Source: Streptomyces sp. RPT161 (GTDB lineage Bacteria; Actinomycetota; Actinomycetes; Streptomycetales; Streptomycetaceae). From it: a DNA stretch of 64,000 bases. The stretch is from positions 620,001 through 684,000 of the forward strand of contig NZ_JAPZVN010000001.1 of NCBI RefSeq assembly GCF_027533845.1, read 5' to 3'. Below, in pieces: positions 9,145 through 17,217 of the stretch. Positions within the stretch are counted from its first letter, which is position 1. Every line of letters starts with the position of its first letter. The position numbers and the translations under genes were made by a program. Below the pieces are notes generated by a model that saw only the letters and a list, made by a program, of their open reading frames with translations, was not told the DNA's origin and ran no database searches.

Positions 9145-9750
9145 ATGCCCATGACCCCTGCGCGTCCCCTCGTCCTCGCCTCCGCCTCCCCCGCCCGCCT
9201 GGGCCTGCTCAAGCAGGCCGGGCTGGACCCGAAGGTCGTGGTCAGCGGGGTCGACGAGGACGCCATCAGCGCGCCGACCCCGGGCGAACTGGCCCGGGTG
9301 CTGGCCGAGGCCAAGGCGGCCGCGGTGGCGGACGGGCTGACCGGCGGCGAACTCGTCGTCGGCTGCGACTCGGTGCTGGACCTCGACGGCCGCGCGCTGG
9401 GCAAGCCGCTGGACGCCGCCGACGCCATGGCCCGCTGGCAGGCCATGCGTGGCCGCACCGGCGTGCTGCGCACCGGGCACTGCGTGATCGACACCGCGAG
9501 CGGCAGGCAGGTCAGCGAGACGGCCTCAACGACCGTACGGTTCGGCTCGCCGGACGACGCAGAGATCGAGGCGTACGTGGCCAGCGGCGAACCGCTCTAT
9601 GTGGCGGGCGCGTTCACCCTGGACGGCCGCTCGGCCCCGTTCATCGAGGGCATCGACGGCGACCCGGGCAATGTGATCGGCCTCTCGCTGCCGCTGCTGC
9701 GGCGGCTGCTGTCCCAACTGGGCGTTCGCATCACGGACTTGTGGGGCTAG
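9145..9750 (+). CDS. maf: Maf family nucleoside triphosphate pyrophosphatase
   Basis: Hydrolyses non-canonical or modified nucleoside triphosphates to monophosphates (house-cleaning, linked to septum formation). Motifs: [14 protein letters not shown] at the start, [12 protein letters not shown] carrying the catalytic Asp, [10 protein letters not shown], and a late [23 protein letters not shown]. 201 aa is the normal size. The start ATG 9145 is followed by another ATG two codons later (9151); neither has a strong ribosome site. The 3' end overlaps the converging membrane-protein gene by about 20 bp. Confidence 0.92.
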   Translation: MPMTPARPLVLASASPARLGLLKQAGLDPKVVVSGVDEDAISAPTPGELARVLAEAKAAAVADGLTGGELVVGCDSVLDLDGRALGKPLDAADAMARWQAMRGRTGVLRTGHCVIDTASGRQVSETASTTVRFGSPDDAEIEAYVASGEPLYVAGAFTLDGRSAPFIEGIDGDPGNVIGLSLPLLRRLLSQLGVRITDLWG

Positions 9751-10180
9751 CGGTTCCACCGCCCTCTGGTGCCGCGCCGTTTCGCGGCGCACCCAGCTCG
9801 GCGTAGAGCACGAGTGTCGCCACCACCAGCCCGAGCGTCACCATCATCGCGACGAACGCCAGCCACCCGACCATCCCCACCACGGCCGCGCCGAGCACGC
9901 AGTGCAGCACCGCGCAGACCACCAGCGCGATCCGGGCGAACCGTCCGGGCGAGCGGTCGACGATCGCCGCCCGCACCGCTATCGCCGCACAGCAGAGCAG
10001 GAACAGCGCGAAGGCCGCCCCCGCGGCGAACGCCCCGGTCGACATGGCGCCGGGCGCCAGCCCGCCGAGCGACATGCTTTGACGTTTCACCGCCAACCCG
10101 AGCACGAGGTTGACGAACGCGATGACGACCGCCTCGATGACCAGCACGCCCGCCGCGACCGCCGCCACCGGTCTGCGCAT
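9731..10180 (-). CDS. small integral membrane protein, function unknown
   Basis: 149 aa with four predicted membrane segments (about residues 4-27, 47-70, 82-103, 105-127) and a short, Pro/Gly-rich cytoplasmic tail. I recall an uncharacterised membrane protein in the same place in other streptomycetes, but no function. I chose ATG 10178-10180 ([11 protein letters not shown]), preceded by GGGGAGG at 9 bases; a TTG six codons upstream is less likely. Its tail overlaps the end of maf. Confidence 0.7.
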   Translation of the reverse strand: MRRPVAAVAAGVLVIEAVVIAFVNLVLGLAVKRQSMSLGGLAPGAMSTGAFAAGAAFALFLLCCAAIAVRAAIVDRSPGRFARIALVVCAVLHCVLGAAVVGMVGWLAFVAMMVTLGLVVATLVLYAELGAPRNGAAPEGGGTASPTSP

Positions 10181-10520
10181 CCTCCCCCACCTCCCCAAGG
10201 GCGCCGGGTTCGAGCCCTTCGCCCCACTCGTTACCGCCGGTATCGACGAAACCGACGCTACTAACGGGTAATGGTCCGGACAAGAGTCGTGCGCTAGGGG
10301 GTCTCAGGGGCTGCGCCGCCGTCAGCCTGGCGTGCGCCAACACCCGGCAAACTTTCCGCCCCGGAGTCGTGGAGTTCCCACAAAGAAATCGCGCCACATC
10401 CCATGTCCCGGCGCATCGCGCCAACCCTGCCACAGGGCCGGTGATCAGTGGCGAAACACGGGCGTACCTTGGTGCGACAAGGGTCAAAGCGTCCTCCGGG
10501 AACGTGGCACCACCCTGCGT

Positions 10521-10577
10521 GTGGGCAAGGTCACCCATAGGGGTGGCTCGGCACGACGTGTCGGCAGTCCCTAAACT
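10521..10577 (+). promoter_or_regulatory. accA2 promoter region with a Crp-like site
   Basis: Bases 10181-10603 separate the divergent membrane gene and accA2. At 10521-10534, GTGGGCAAGGTCAC matches the Streptomyces Crp consensus GTG-N6-GNCAC exactly. A TAAACT at 10572-10577 is a good -10 hexamer, and AAGGAGGG follows before the accA2 start. No clear -35. The motif is short enough to occur by chance, but cya lies in the same window and Crp is known to act on precursor metabolism. Confidence 0.4.
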
Positions 10578-10603
10578 CACCTTGTTTCAAGGAGGGAGCC
10601 ATC

Positions 10604-12376
10604 GTGCGTAAGGTGCTGATCGCGAACCGCGGTGAAATCGCCGTTCGTGTCGCTCGTGCTTGCCAGGACGCCGGTATCGCCAGCGTGGCCGTCTACGCGG
10701 ACCCGGACCGGGACGCGCTGCACGTGCGCACGGCCGACGAGGCCTACGCACTCGGCGGCGACACGCCCGCCACCAGTTACCTGGACATCGCCAAGGTACT
10801 CAAGGCCGCCGCCGACTCCGGCGCGGACGCCGTCCACCCCGGATACGGCTTCCTGTCCGAGAACGCCGAGTTCGCCCAGGCCGTCCTGGACGCCGGACTG
10901 ATCTGGATCGGCCCGCCGCCCCAGGCTATCCGCGACCTCGGCGACAAGGTCGCCGCCCGGCACATCGCCCAACGCGCCGGAGCACCCCTGGTCGCCGGCA
11001 CCCCCGACCCCGTCAACGGCGCAGACGAGGTCGTCGAGTTCGCCCAGCAGCACGGCCTGCCCATCGCGATCAAGGCCGCCTTCGGCGGTGGCGGACGCGG
11101 CCTGAAGGTCGCCCGCACCCTCGAAGAAGTCCCCGAACTCTACGAATCCGCCGTCCGCGAGGCCGTGGCCGCCTTCGGCCGCGGAGAATGCTTCGTCGAG
11201 CGCTACCTCGACCGCCCCCGCCACGTCGAAACCCAGTGCCTGGCCGACACCCACGGCAACGTCGTGGTGGTCTCCACCCGCGACTGCTCCCTGCAGCGCC
11301 GCCACCAGAAACTGGTCGAGGAAGCCCCGGCACCGTTCCTGACCCCCGAGCAGAACGCCGAGCTGTACCGCGCTTCCAAGGCCATCTTGAAGGAGGCCGG
11401 CTACGTCGGCGCCGGAACGTGTGAGTTCCTCGTCGGCCAGGACGGCACCATCTCCTTCCTGGAGGTCAACACCCGCCTGCAGGTCGAACACCCGGTCACC
11501 GAAGAAGTCACCGGCATCGACCTGGTCCGCGAGATGTTCCGCATCGCCGACGGCGAGGAACTGGGCTACGACGACCCGCCCCTGCGCGGTCACGCCTTCG
11601 AGTTCCGCATCAACGGCGAGGACCCCGGCCGCAACTTCCTGCCCGCCCCCGGCACCGTCACCCGCTTCAGCCCGCCCGCCGGCCCCGGCGTGCGCCTGGA
11701 CGCCGGAGTCGAGACCGGCAGCGTCATCGGCCCCGCCTGGGACTCCCTGCTCGCCAAACTCATCATCACCGGCGCCACCCGCAAGCAGGCCCTGCAGCGC
11801 GCCAGGCGAGCGCTGGCCGAGTTCGACGTCGAGGGCATGGCCACCGCCATCCCCTTCCACCGCGCCGTGGTCACCGACCCCGCCTTCGCCCCCGAACTCA
11901 CCGACTCCACCGACCCCTTCACCGTCCACACCCGGTGGATCGAAACCGAGTTCGCCAACACCATCCCGCCGTTCACCGGCGCGGCCACGGACGAGGAAGA
12001 AACCGACAACGCCCGCGAAACCGTGGTCGTCGAGGTCGGCGGCAAGCGCCTGGAAGTGACACTTCCGGCATCGCTGGGCGTCACCACCGCCGCCGCTCCG
12101 GCGGGCGCGAAGAAGGCACCGCGCCGCAAGGCCACCAAGAAGTCCGGTCCGGCCGCCTCCGGCGACGCCCTGGCCTCGCCGATGCAGGGCACCATCGTCA
12201 AGGTCGCGGTCGAGGAGGGCCAGGAGGTCAACGAGGGCGACCTGATCGTGGTGTTGGAAGCGATGAAGATGGAACAGCCCATCAACGCCCACCGCTCCGG
12301 CACCGTCAAGTCCCTCACCGCCGAGGTCGGCTCCTCCCTCTCCTCCGGCGCCGTCATCTGCGAGATCAAGGACTGA
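10604..12376 (+). CDS. accA2: acyl-CoA carboxylase alpha subunit (biotin carboxylase + biotin carrier)
   Basis: ATP-dependent carboxylation of its own biotin, shared by acetyl- and propionyl-CoA carboxylases. Biotin carboxylase occupies about 1-450: [17 protein letters not shown]-grasp [24 protein letters not shown] and RINGEDP. After an Ala/Lys linker at 500-520, the biotin carrier domain ends the protein with EAMKMEQ; the Lys (about 555) is biotinylated. 590 aa matches Streptomyces AccA1/AccA2. Start GTG 10604 has an excellent AAGGAGGG. Partners pccB and pccE are 2-3 kb away and the ligase birA is also here. Transcription ends at a strong hairpin just after the stop. Confidence 0.95.
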   Translation: MRKVLIANRGEIAVRVARACQDAGIASVAVYADPDRDALHVRTADEAYALGGDTPATSYLDIAKVLKAAADSGADAVHPGYGFLSENAEFAQAVLDAGLIWIGPPPQAIRDLGDKVAARHIAQRAGAPLVAGTPDPVNGADEVVEFAQQHGLPIAIKAAFGGGGRGLKVARTLEEVPELYESAVREAVAAFGRGECFVERYLDRPRHVETQCLADTHGNVVVVSTRDCSLQRRHQKLVEEAPAPFLTPEQNAELYRASKAILKEAGYVGAGTCEFLVGQDGTISFLEVNTRLQVEHPVTEEVTGIDLVREMFRIADGEELGYDDPPLRGHAFEFRINGEDPGRNFLPAPGTVTRFSPPAGPGVRLDAGVETGSVIGPAWDSLLAKLIITGATRKQALQRARRALAEFDVEGMATAIPFHRAVVTDPAFAPELTDSTDPFTVHTRWIETEFANTIPPFTGAATDEEETDNARETVVVEVGGKRLEVTLPASLGVTTAAAPAGAKKAPRRKATKKSGPAASGDALASPMQGTIVKVAVEEGQEVNEGDLIVVLEAMKMEQPINAHRSGTVKSLTAEVGSSLSSGAVICEIKD

Positions 12377-12389
12377 ACCCGCCAACAGC

Positions 12390-12427
12390 CGATGGCCCGA
12401 CCGACGCACGCGTCGGCCGGGCCATCG
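12390..12427 (+). terminator. rho-independent-like terminator of accA2
   Basis: A long stem begins 14 bp after the accA2 stop: GATGGCCCG at the left pairs with CGGGCCATC at the right, with CCGACG/CGTCGG inside and a very short loop. GTTGTT follows. Confidence 0.75.
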
Positions 12428-12498
12428 TTGTTCGTGGGGAGAATGCGATTCTGGAAGCAGGAGAGTCGGGGGCGGAAGCGGTACGGAAGGGTCGGGCA

Positions 12499-13065
12499 AT
12501 GGCGAAGCCGATGCGGGCCGACGCGCGGCGCAACTACGAGCGCCTGGTGACGGAGGCCAAGACCGCGTTCCTTGAGCAGGGCACCAACGCCTCGCTGGAG
12601 GACATCGCACGCCGCGCCCGAGTGGGCATCGGCACCCTGTACCGCCACTTCCCCTGCCGTATCGCCCTGATCGACGCGGTGTACCAGGAGGAAGTGGACA
12701 AGCTGGTCGCCTACGCCGCCGAACTCGGCGACGCCGACGATCCTTTCGAGGGTCTGGCCGAGTGGCTGCGGGCGGTGCTGCGGCACGCCAGCACGTACCG
12801 CGGTCTGGCCGCCGCGCTGATGGAGTCGGACCACGCGCGCGGTGCGGGCGCCACGATGACCGCGTGCAAGGTCCCGATGCGCGAGGCGGGCGGCGAACTG
12901 CTGGCACGGGCCCAACAGGCCGGGCTGGTACGCGAGGACGCGAACATACCCGACCTGTTGCAGCTCACCCATGTCATCGGCCTGGCCGCGGAGAAGACCC
13001 CCGACGACCCGGAGATCGCCGAACGGCTCCTCACGCTCACGCTGTACGGGCTACGTGCGAACTGA
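12499..13065 (+). CDS. TetR family transcriptional regulator
   Basis: 188 aa. The N-terminal DNA-binding domain spans about 1-60: ARRNYERLVTEAKTAFLEQG, then the HTH ASLEDIARRARVGIGTLYRHF. The rest is a helical ligand-binding domain without a recognisable effector motif. Start ATG 12499 has GGAAGGG upstream. It lies after the accA2 terminator and meets the DeoR-type gene tail to tail with one base between the stops. Its target may be its own promoter, but nothing in the sequence identifies the operon it controls. Confidence 0.88.
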   Translation: MAKPMRADARRNYERLVTEAKTAFLEQGTNASLEDIARRARVGIGTLYRHFPCRIALIDAVYQEEVDKLVAYAAELGDADDPFEGLAEWLRAVLRHASTYRGLAAALMESDHARGAGATMTACKVPMREAGGELLARAQQAGLVREDANIPDLLQLTHVIGLAAEKTPDDPEIAERLLTLTLYGLRAN

Positions 13066-13066
13066 A

Positions 13067-14029
13067 CTACCTTCTGCGCGGGGCGAGATCGGCGACCCGG
13101 CCCGCGGTCGACTGCTCCGGTGGCAGCGGGGCGCTGCGCAGGGTCGCCCCCGGCTGGCCGCCGCCCGGCCGGACATGCCGGCGCGGGCCCGGCACCGGAA
13201 CGTCTCTTCGGGTCCGCCCGCCGCTCGCCTCACCCCCGTCCGAGGGTGAAACGGAAGCGACAGTGATGCGCACACCGCAGTCAGCGAGCGCCTGTAGTTC
13301 GGTCGCCGCGCGGTCATCGCCCATCGGGGGCTCGTCGGTGACCAGATGGGTTATGACATCGGACGGCACGGTCTGGAACATGGTGTCCGTGCCGAGCTTG
13401 CTGTGATCGGCCAGCACCACGACCTCGGCGGCGGCCTGCACCAGGGCGCGGTCCACGCTGGCGGAGAGCATGTTGGAGGTGGACAGACCGCGCTCCGCGG
13501 TCAGCCCGCTGCCGGACAGGAACGCCCTGGTCACCCGTAGCCCCTGGAGTGACTGTTCGGCGCCGCTGCCGACGAGTGCGTAGTTCGAGCCGCGCAACGT
13601 GCCACCGGTCATGACGACCTCGACCCGGTTGGCGTGTGCCAACGCCTGTGCGACCAGTAGGGAGTTGGTGACCACGGTGAGGCCGGGAATGCGCGCGAGC
13701 CGACGGGCCAGCTCCTGCGTGGTGGTCCCGGCACCCACGACGATGGCCTCGCCCTCCTCGACGAGACCAGCCGCGAGATCGGCGATCGCCGTCTTCTCCG
13801 CGGTCGCTAGATGGGTTTTCTGCGGAAAGCCGGATTCCCTGGTGAAACCGCCCGGCAACACGGCACCGCCGTGCCGGCGGTCGAGCAGTCCTTCGGCCTC
13901 AAGCGCCCGCACGTCCCGCCGTACGGTCACTTCGGAGGTCTGGACGACGCGGGCGAGTTCACGGAGCGAGACCGCCCCGTTCGCTCGCACCATTTCGAGG
14001 ATCAACTGACGACGTTCTGCTGCGAACAC
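13067..14029 (-). CDS. DeoR family transcriptional regulator
   Basis: 320 aa. The N-terminal winged HTH (AAERRQLILEMVRANGAVSL, then SEVTVRRDVRALEAEGLL) is the classic DeoR signature. The C-terminal part is a DeoRC sugar-phosphate sensor domain (IVVGAGTTTQELARRL, LADHSKLG). The last 60 residues are a Pro/Arg-rich tail not needed for the fold. The start is GTG 14027-14029; no Shine-Dalgarno is visible before it. Members usually sense phosphorylated sugars. It lies 2.3 kb from punA, so control of nucleoside genes is possible, but its own upstream region lacks the CTACGCGCGTAG operator. Confidence 0.88.
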   Translation of the reverse strand: MFAAERRQLILEMVRANGAVSLRELARVVQTSEVTVRRDVRALEAEGLLDRRHGGAVLPGGFTRESGFPQKTHLATAEKTAIADLAAGLVEEGEAIVVGAGTTTQELARRLARIPGLTVVTNSLLVAQALAHANRVEVVMTGGTLRGSNYALVGSGAEQSLQGLRVTRAFLSGSGLTAERGLSTSNMLSASVDRALVQAAAEVVVLADHSKLGTDTMFQTVPSDVITHLVTDEPPMGDDRAATELQALADCGVRITVASVSPSDGGEASGGRTRRDVPVPGPRRHVRPGGGQPGATLRSAPLPPEQSTAGRVADLAPRRR

Positions 14030-14168
14030 GAAACTGACAGTAATGCCAACAGGCGTCTAGTTTCAGCAGTTTGCACCAATTAACAGAAGTTGTTCATGTG
14101 CGCGCCGTGCGAGTGCTATAGGAACCAGGGGCGCGGGCGCACTACCTTCGGTGACCGTGCGTCGGTTG

Positions 14169-15614
14169 CTACGCGTTGGTCGTCTTGCGGTTGTGCAACT
14201 GCCTGGCGACCTCCGCGAGCGAACCCGACAGCGACGGGTAGACCGTGAAGGCGTTGGCGATCTGCTCGACCGTGAGGTTGTTGTCGACCGCGATCGAGAT
14301 CGGGTGGATCAGTTCGCTGGCACGCGGGGAAACCACCACACCACCGACCACGATGCCGGTGCCCGGACGGCAGAACAGCTTCACGAAACCGTCCCTGATG
14401 CCCTGCATCTTCGCCCGCGGGTTGCGCAGCAGCGGCAGCTTCACCATCCGCGCGTCGATGACGCCGTTGTCCACGTCCGCCTGGCTGTAGCCGACGGTGG
14501 CGATCTCCGGGTCGGTGAACACGTTCGCCGACACCGTCTTCAGGTTCAGCGGGGCGACCGCGTCACCGAGGAAGTGGTACATCGCGATCCGGCCCTGCAT
14601 CGCCGCCACCGACGCCAGCGCCAGCACACCGGTGCAGTCACCGGCCGCGTACACACCGGGCGCCGTGGTACGGGAGACCTTGTCGGTCCAGATGTGGCCG
14701 GACTCCTTGAGCTTGACCCCGGCCTCCTCAAGGCCGATCCCGGCGGTGTTCGGTATCGAGCCGACCGCCATCAGACAGTGCGTACCGGTGATCACCCGGC
14801 CGTCGGCCAGCGTCACCTCGACCCGGTCGCCGACCCGCTTGGCGGCGGCGGCCCGGGAGCGGGCCATCACGTTCATGCCGCGCCGCCGGAAGACGTCCTC
14901 CAGCACGGCGGCGGCGTCCGGGTCCTCACCGGGCAGCACCCGGTCGCGCGACGAGACCAGGGTCACCTTCGAGCCCAGCGCCTGGTAGGCACCGGCGAAC
15001 TCGGCGCCGGTCACCCCGGACCCGACCACGATGAGCTCCTCGGGCAGCTCGTCGAGGTCGTAGACCTGCGTCCAGTTCAGGATCCGCTCGCCGTCCGGCA
15101 GGGCGTCCGGGATCTCCCTCGGGTGCGCGCCGGTGGCGATCAGTACGGCGTCGGCGGTCAGCGTCTCGGTGGATCCGTCGGCGGCGGTCACCGTGACGGT
15201 ACGCGAGCCGTCCGCCGCCTGCTGCGGCTCCAGTCGGCCCCGGCCGCGCAGCACCCGGGCGCCGGCGCGGGTCACGGAGGCGGTGATGTCGTGCGACTGG
15301 GCCAGCGCCAGGCGCTTCACCCGGCGGTTGACCTTGCCCAGGTCGACCCCGACGACCCGGGCGGACTGCTCGATGGCGGGCGTGTCGTCCGCCACGATGA
15401 TGCCGAGCTCCTCGTAGGAAGAGTCAAAGGTCGTCATGACCTCGGCTGTGGCGATCAGCGTCTTCGACGGTACGCAGTCGGTGAGCACCGACGCTCCGCC
15501 CAGACCGTCGCAGTCAACGACGGTCACCTCCGCGCCCAGTTGGGCCGCGACCAGCGCCGCCTCGTATCCGCCGGGTCCGCCACCGATGATCACGATCCGA
15601 GTCACGTGCTCCAT
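14169..15614 (-). CDS. lpdA: LpdA-type NAD(P)H quinone reductase (flavoprotein disulfide reductase fold)
   Basis: 481 aa with the full two-nucleotide fold: GGGPGGYEAALVAAQ (FAD), VVGSGVTGAEFAGAY (NAD(P)) and VYAAGDCTGVLALASVAAMQG (FAD). It looks like dihydrolipoamide dehydrogenase, but the redox pair is broken: GGASVLTDCVPSK keeps only the second Cys (47) and has Ser at 42. The C-terminal His-Glu dyad is also missing (VYPSLSGSL). These changes match Mycobacterium Rv3303c LpdA, which reduces quinones instead of lipoamide. Annotation as lipoamide dehydrogenase would therefore be misleading. The ATG at 15612-15614 is the start; a GTG three codons later (VTRIVIIGGG) is possible. Confidence 0.85.
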   Translation of the reverse strand: MEHVTRIVIIGGGPGGYEAALVAAQLGAEVTVVDCDGLGGASVLTDCVPSKTLIATAEVMTTFDSSYEELGIIVADDTPAIEQSARVVGVDLGKVNRRVKRLALAQSHDITASVTRAGARVLRGRGRLEPQQAADGSRTVTVTAADGSTETLTADAVLIATGAHPREIPDALPDGERILNWTQVYDLDELPEELIVVGSGVTGAEFAGAYQALGSKVTLVSSRDRVLPGEDPDAAAVLEDVFRRRGMNVMARSRAAAAKRVGDRVEVTLADGRVITGTHCLMAVGSIPNTAGIGLEEAGVKLKESGHIWTDKVSRTTAPGVYAAGDCTGVLALASVAAMQGRIAMYHFLGDAVAPLNLKTVSANVFTDPEIATVGYSQADVDNGVIDARMVKLPLLRNPRAKMQGIRDGFVKLFCRPGTGIVVGGVVVSPRASELIHPISIAVDNNLTVEQIANAFTVYPSLSGSLAEVARQLHNRKTTNA

Positions 15615-15722
15615 TGTCCCGCACCCGGGCCGTTCTTCTCTCCTCGGGGCCGCTCTCCGGGGTCAGGACCGATCTGGATCTTGCGTACCCGGCTGAGAGC
15701 CGGTTCCCGTACCCTTGCCGCC

Positions 15723-16160
15723 ATGTCGCTCTACGCCGCCTACGCCGGGAACCTCGATGCGCGACTGATGACCCGCCGCGCACCCCATTCGCCGCTGCGC
15801 GGCACGGGCTGGCTCAACGGCTGGCGGCTGACGTTCGGCGGCGAGCAGATGGGGTGGGAGGGCGCGCTGGCGACGCTGGTCGAAGACCCCCTGCACCAGG
15901 TTTTCGTAGGTCTCTACGACATCGCGTCCATCGACGAGGAGTCGATGGACCGATGGGAGGGCCTGCCGCTGGGCATCTACCGTCGTACGACGGTACGGGT
16001 GCACACGTTGGACGGGGACGTCGCGGCGTGGGTCTACGTGCTGAACGACTACGAGGGCGGGCTGCCCTCGGCCCGGTATCTCGGCGAGATCGCCGACGCG
16101 GCGGAGTCCTGCGGGGCGCCCCACGACTACGTCATGGAACTGCGCAAGCGCCCCTGCTAG
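15723..16160 (+). CDS. gamma-glutamylcyclotransferase-fold protein
   Basis: 145 aa. The N-terminal LYAAYAGNLDARLM corresponds to the Y-G-S-N-L loop of GGCT-like enzymes, and WLNGWRLTFGG and ALATLVEDP fit the following strands. The catalytic Glu may be one of the pair in DEESMDRWEG. GGCT proteins form 5-oxoproline from gamma-glutamyl peptides, but this subfamily is uncharacterised. No good ribosome site precedes ATG 15723. It diverges from lpdA with only about 110 bp between them. Confidence 0.75.
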   Translation: MSLYAAYAGNLDARLMTRRAPHSPLRGTGWLNGWRLTFGGEQMGWEGALATLVEDPLHQVFVGLYDIASIDEESMDRWEGLPLGIYRRTTVRVHTLDGDVAAWVYVLNDYEGGLPSARYLGEIADAAESCGAPHDYVMELRKRPC

Positions 16161-16263
16161 CGGCGCACCAACGATTCCGCCCGCCACCCAGCAGTCGGCG
16201 AACCCCCACCCCCGCACCCGCGGCGCAGCCGCGCCCCCCAACCCGCACCCGCTCGCCACGATC

Positions 16264-16327
16264 AGGCAAAGGCCAACGGCGAACGGGCGGGCGGCTTGGC
16301 CGTAAACCCGAAAACCAGCGTGAGCGG
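16264..16327 (+). repeat. solo arm of the intergenic repeat family (copy C)
   Basis: One arm without a partner, in the 221-bp gap before punA. It reads GGCAAAGGCCAACGGCGAAC, then GGGCGGGCGG, and ends with GTAAACCCGAAAACCAG and GTGAGCGG. The same order of blocks is seen at 3805-3857 and 19324-19382; the latter shares the terminal TGAGCGG. Confidence 0.6.
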
Positions 16328-16345
16328 AAACGTGATGAAATGCAT

Positions 16346-16375
16346 CTACGCGCGTAGCCATACGCGCGCTACCCT
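16346..16375 (+). promoter_or_regulatory. punA promoter with nucleoside-regulon operator CTACGCGCGTAG
   Basis: A perfect 12-bp palindrome at 16346-16357, followed by a related half-site ATACGCGCGCTAC at 16360-16372. TACCCT at 16370-16375 can serve as -10; it ends 6 bases before the GTG start at 16382, so the transcript is probably leaderless. The same palindrome occurs at deoC, add and the transporter operon. It is placed to block RNA polymerase. Confidence 0.7.
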
Positions 16376-16381
16376 CTCCGC

Positions 16382-17197
16382 GTGAACGCAACCGCAAATC
16401 TCCCCACCGACCCGTACGCCGCCGCAAGCGAGGCGGCGACCCGTCTGCGCGAGCTGACCGGCGCCGAGACCCACGACGTCGCGCTCGTCATGGGCTCCGG
16501 CTGGGTCCCGGCCGCCGACGCCCTCGGCGACCCCGAGCACGAGTTCTCCGTCACCGAGCTCCCCGGCTTCCCCCCGCCGGCCGTCGCCGGCCACGCGGGC
16601 AAGATCCGTTCCGTCCGGATCGGCGAGAAGCGCGCCCTGGTCTTCCTGGGCCGCACCCACCTGTACGAGGGCCGCGGCGTGGCCCCCGTCGTGCACGGCG
16701 TCCGTACCGCCGTGGCCGCGGGCTGCAAGACCGTCGTGCTGACCAACGGCTGCGGAGGCCTGCGCCCCACGTTCAAGCCGGGCGAAGCCGTCCTGATCAG
16801 CGACCACATCAACATGACGGCGACCTCGCCGATCGTGGGCGCCAACTTCGTGGACCTCACCGACCTGTACTCGCCGCGGCTGCGCGCGCTGTGCAAGGAG
16901 GTCGACGCGACGCTGACCGAGGGCGTCTACGTGCAGCTGCCCGGCCCGCACTACGAGACCCCGGCCGAGATCGGCATGGTCCGGGCGATCGGCGGCGACC
17001 TGGTGGGTATGTCGACCACGCTGGAGGCGATCGCCGCCCGTGAGGCGGGCGCCGAGGTGCTGGGCATCTCGCTGGTGACCAACCTCGCCGCGGGCATGAC
17101 CGGCGAGCCGCTCAACCACGAAGAGGTCCTGGAAGCCGGCCGCGACTCCGCCACCCGGATGGGCAGCCTCCTCGCCCAGGTGCTCGGCCGCATCTAA
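16382..17197 (+). CDS. punA: purine nucleoside phosphorylase
   Basis: Phosphorolysis of (deoxy)inosine and (deoxy)guanosine to base and (deoxy)ribose-1-phosphate. It belongs to the trimeric NP-II family (271 aa): [13 protein letters not shown] phosphate loop, [18 protein letters not shown], and [10 protein letters not shown] with the base-binding Glu. The Asn in SLVTNLAAG is the residue that favours 6-oxopurines, so adenosine would first need deamination by Add, encoded 14 kb away. Start GTG 16382 lacks a Shine-Dalgarno and lies where transcription should begin. The mutase gene follows after 20 bp and is probably co-transcribed. Confidence 0.93.
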   Translation: MNATANLPTDPYAAASEAATRLRELTGAETHDVALVMGSGWVPAADALGDPEHEFSVTELPGFPPPAVAGHAGKIRSVRIGEKRALVFLGRTHLYEGRGVAPVVHGVRTAVAAGCKTVVLTNGCGGLRPTFKPGEAVLISDHINMTATSPIVGANFVDLTDLYSPRLRALCKEVDATLTEGVYVQLPGPHYETPAEIGMVRAIGGDLVGMSTTLEAIAAREAGAEVLGISLVTNLAAGMTGEPLNHEEVLEAGRDSATRMGSLLAQVLGRI

Positions 17198-17217
17198 CTC
17201 ACCGCAAGGAGCCGCAG

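Noticed and set aside
7185-9494. A 769-codon open frame on the - strand opposite pccB, pccE and maf
   Set aside because: High-GC antisense shadow; residues are His/Arg/Gln-biased, with no domain, while the + strand genes are unambiguous.
10203-10220. GGGTTCGAGCCC, which resembles a tRNA T-arm
   Set aside because: No acceptor stem, anticodon arm or D-arm can be built around it.
13067-14029. DeoR-family gene as the repressor of the CTACGCGCGTAG regulon
   Set aside because: Only proximity supports it; its own upstream region has no copy of the site, and the site is more typical of a LacI-type protein, so I did not assign it.
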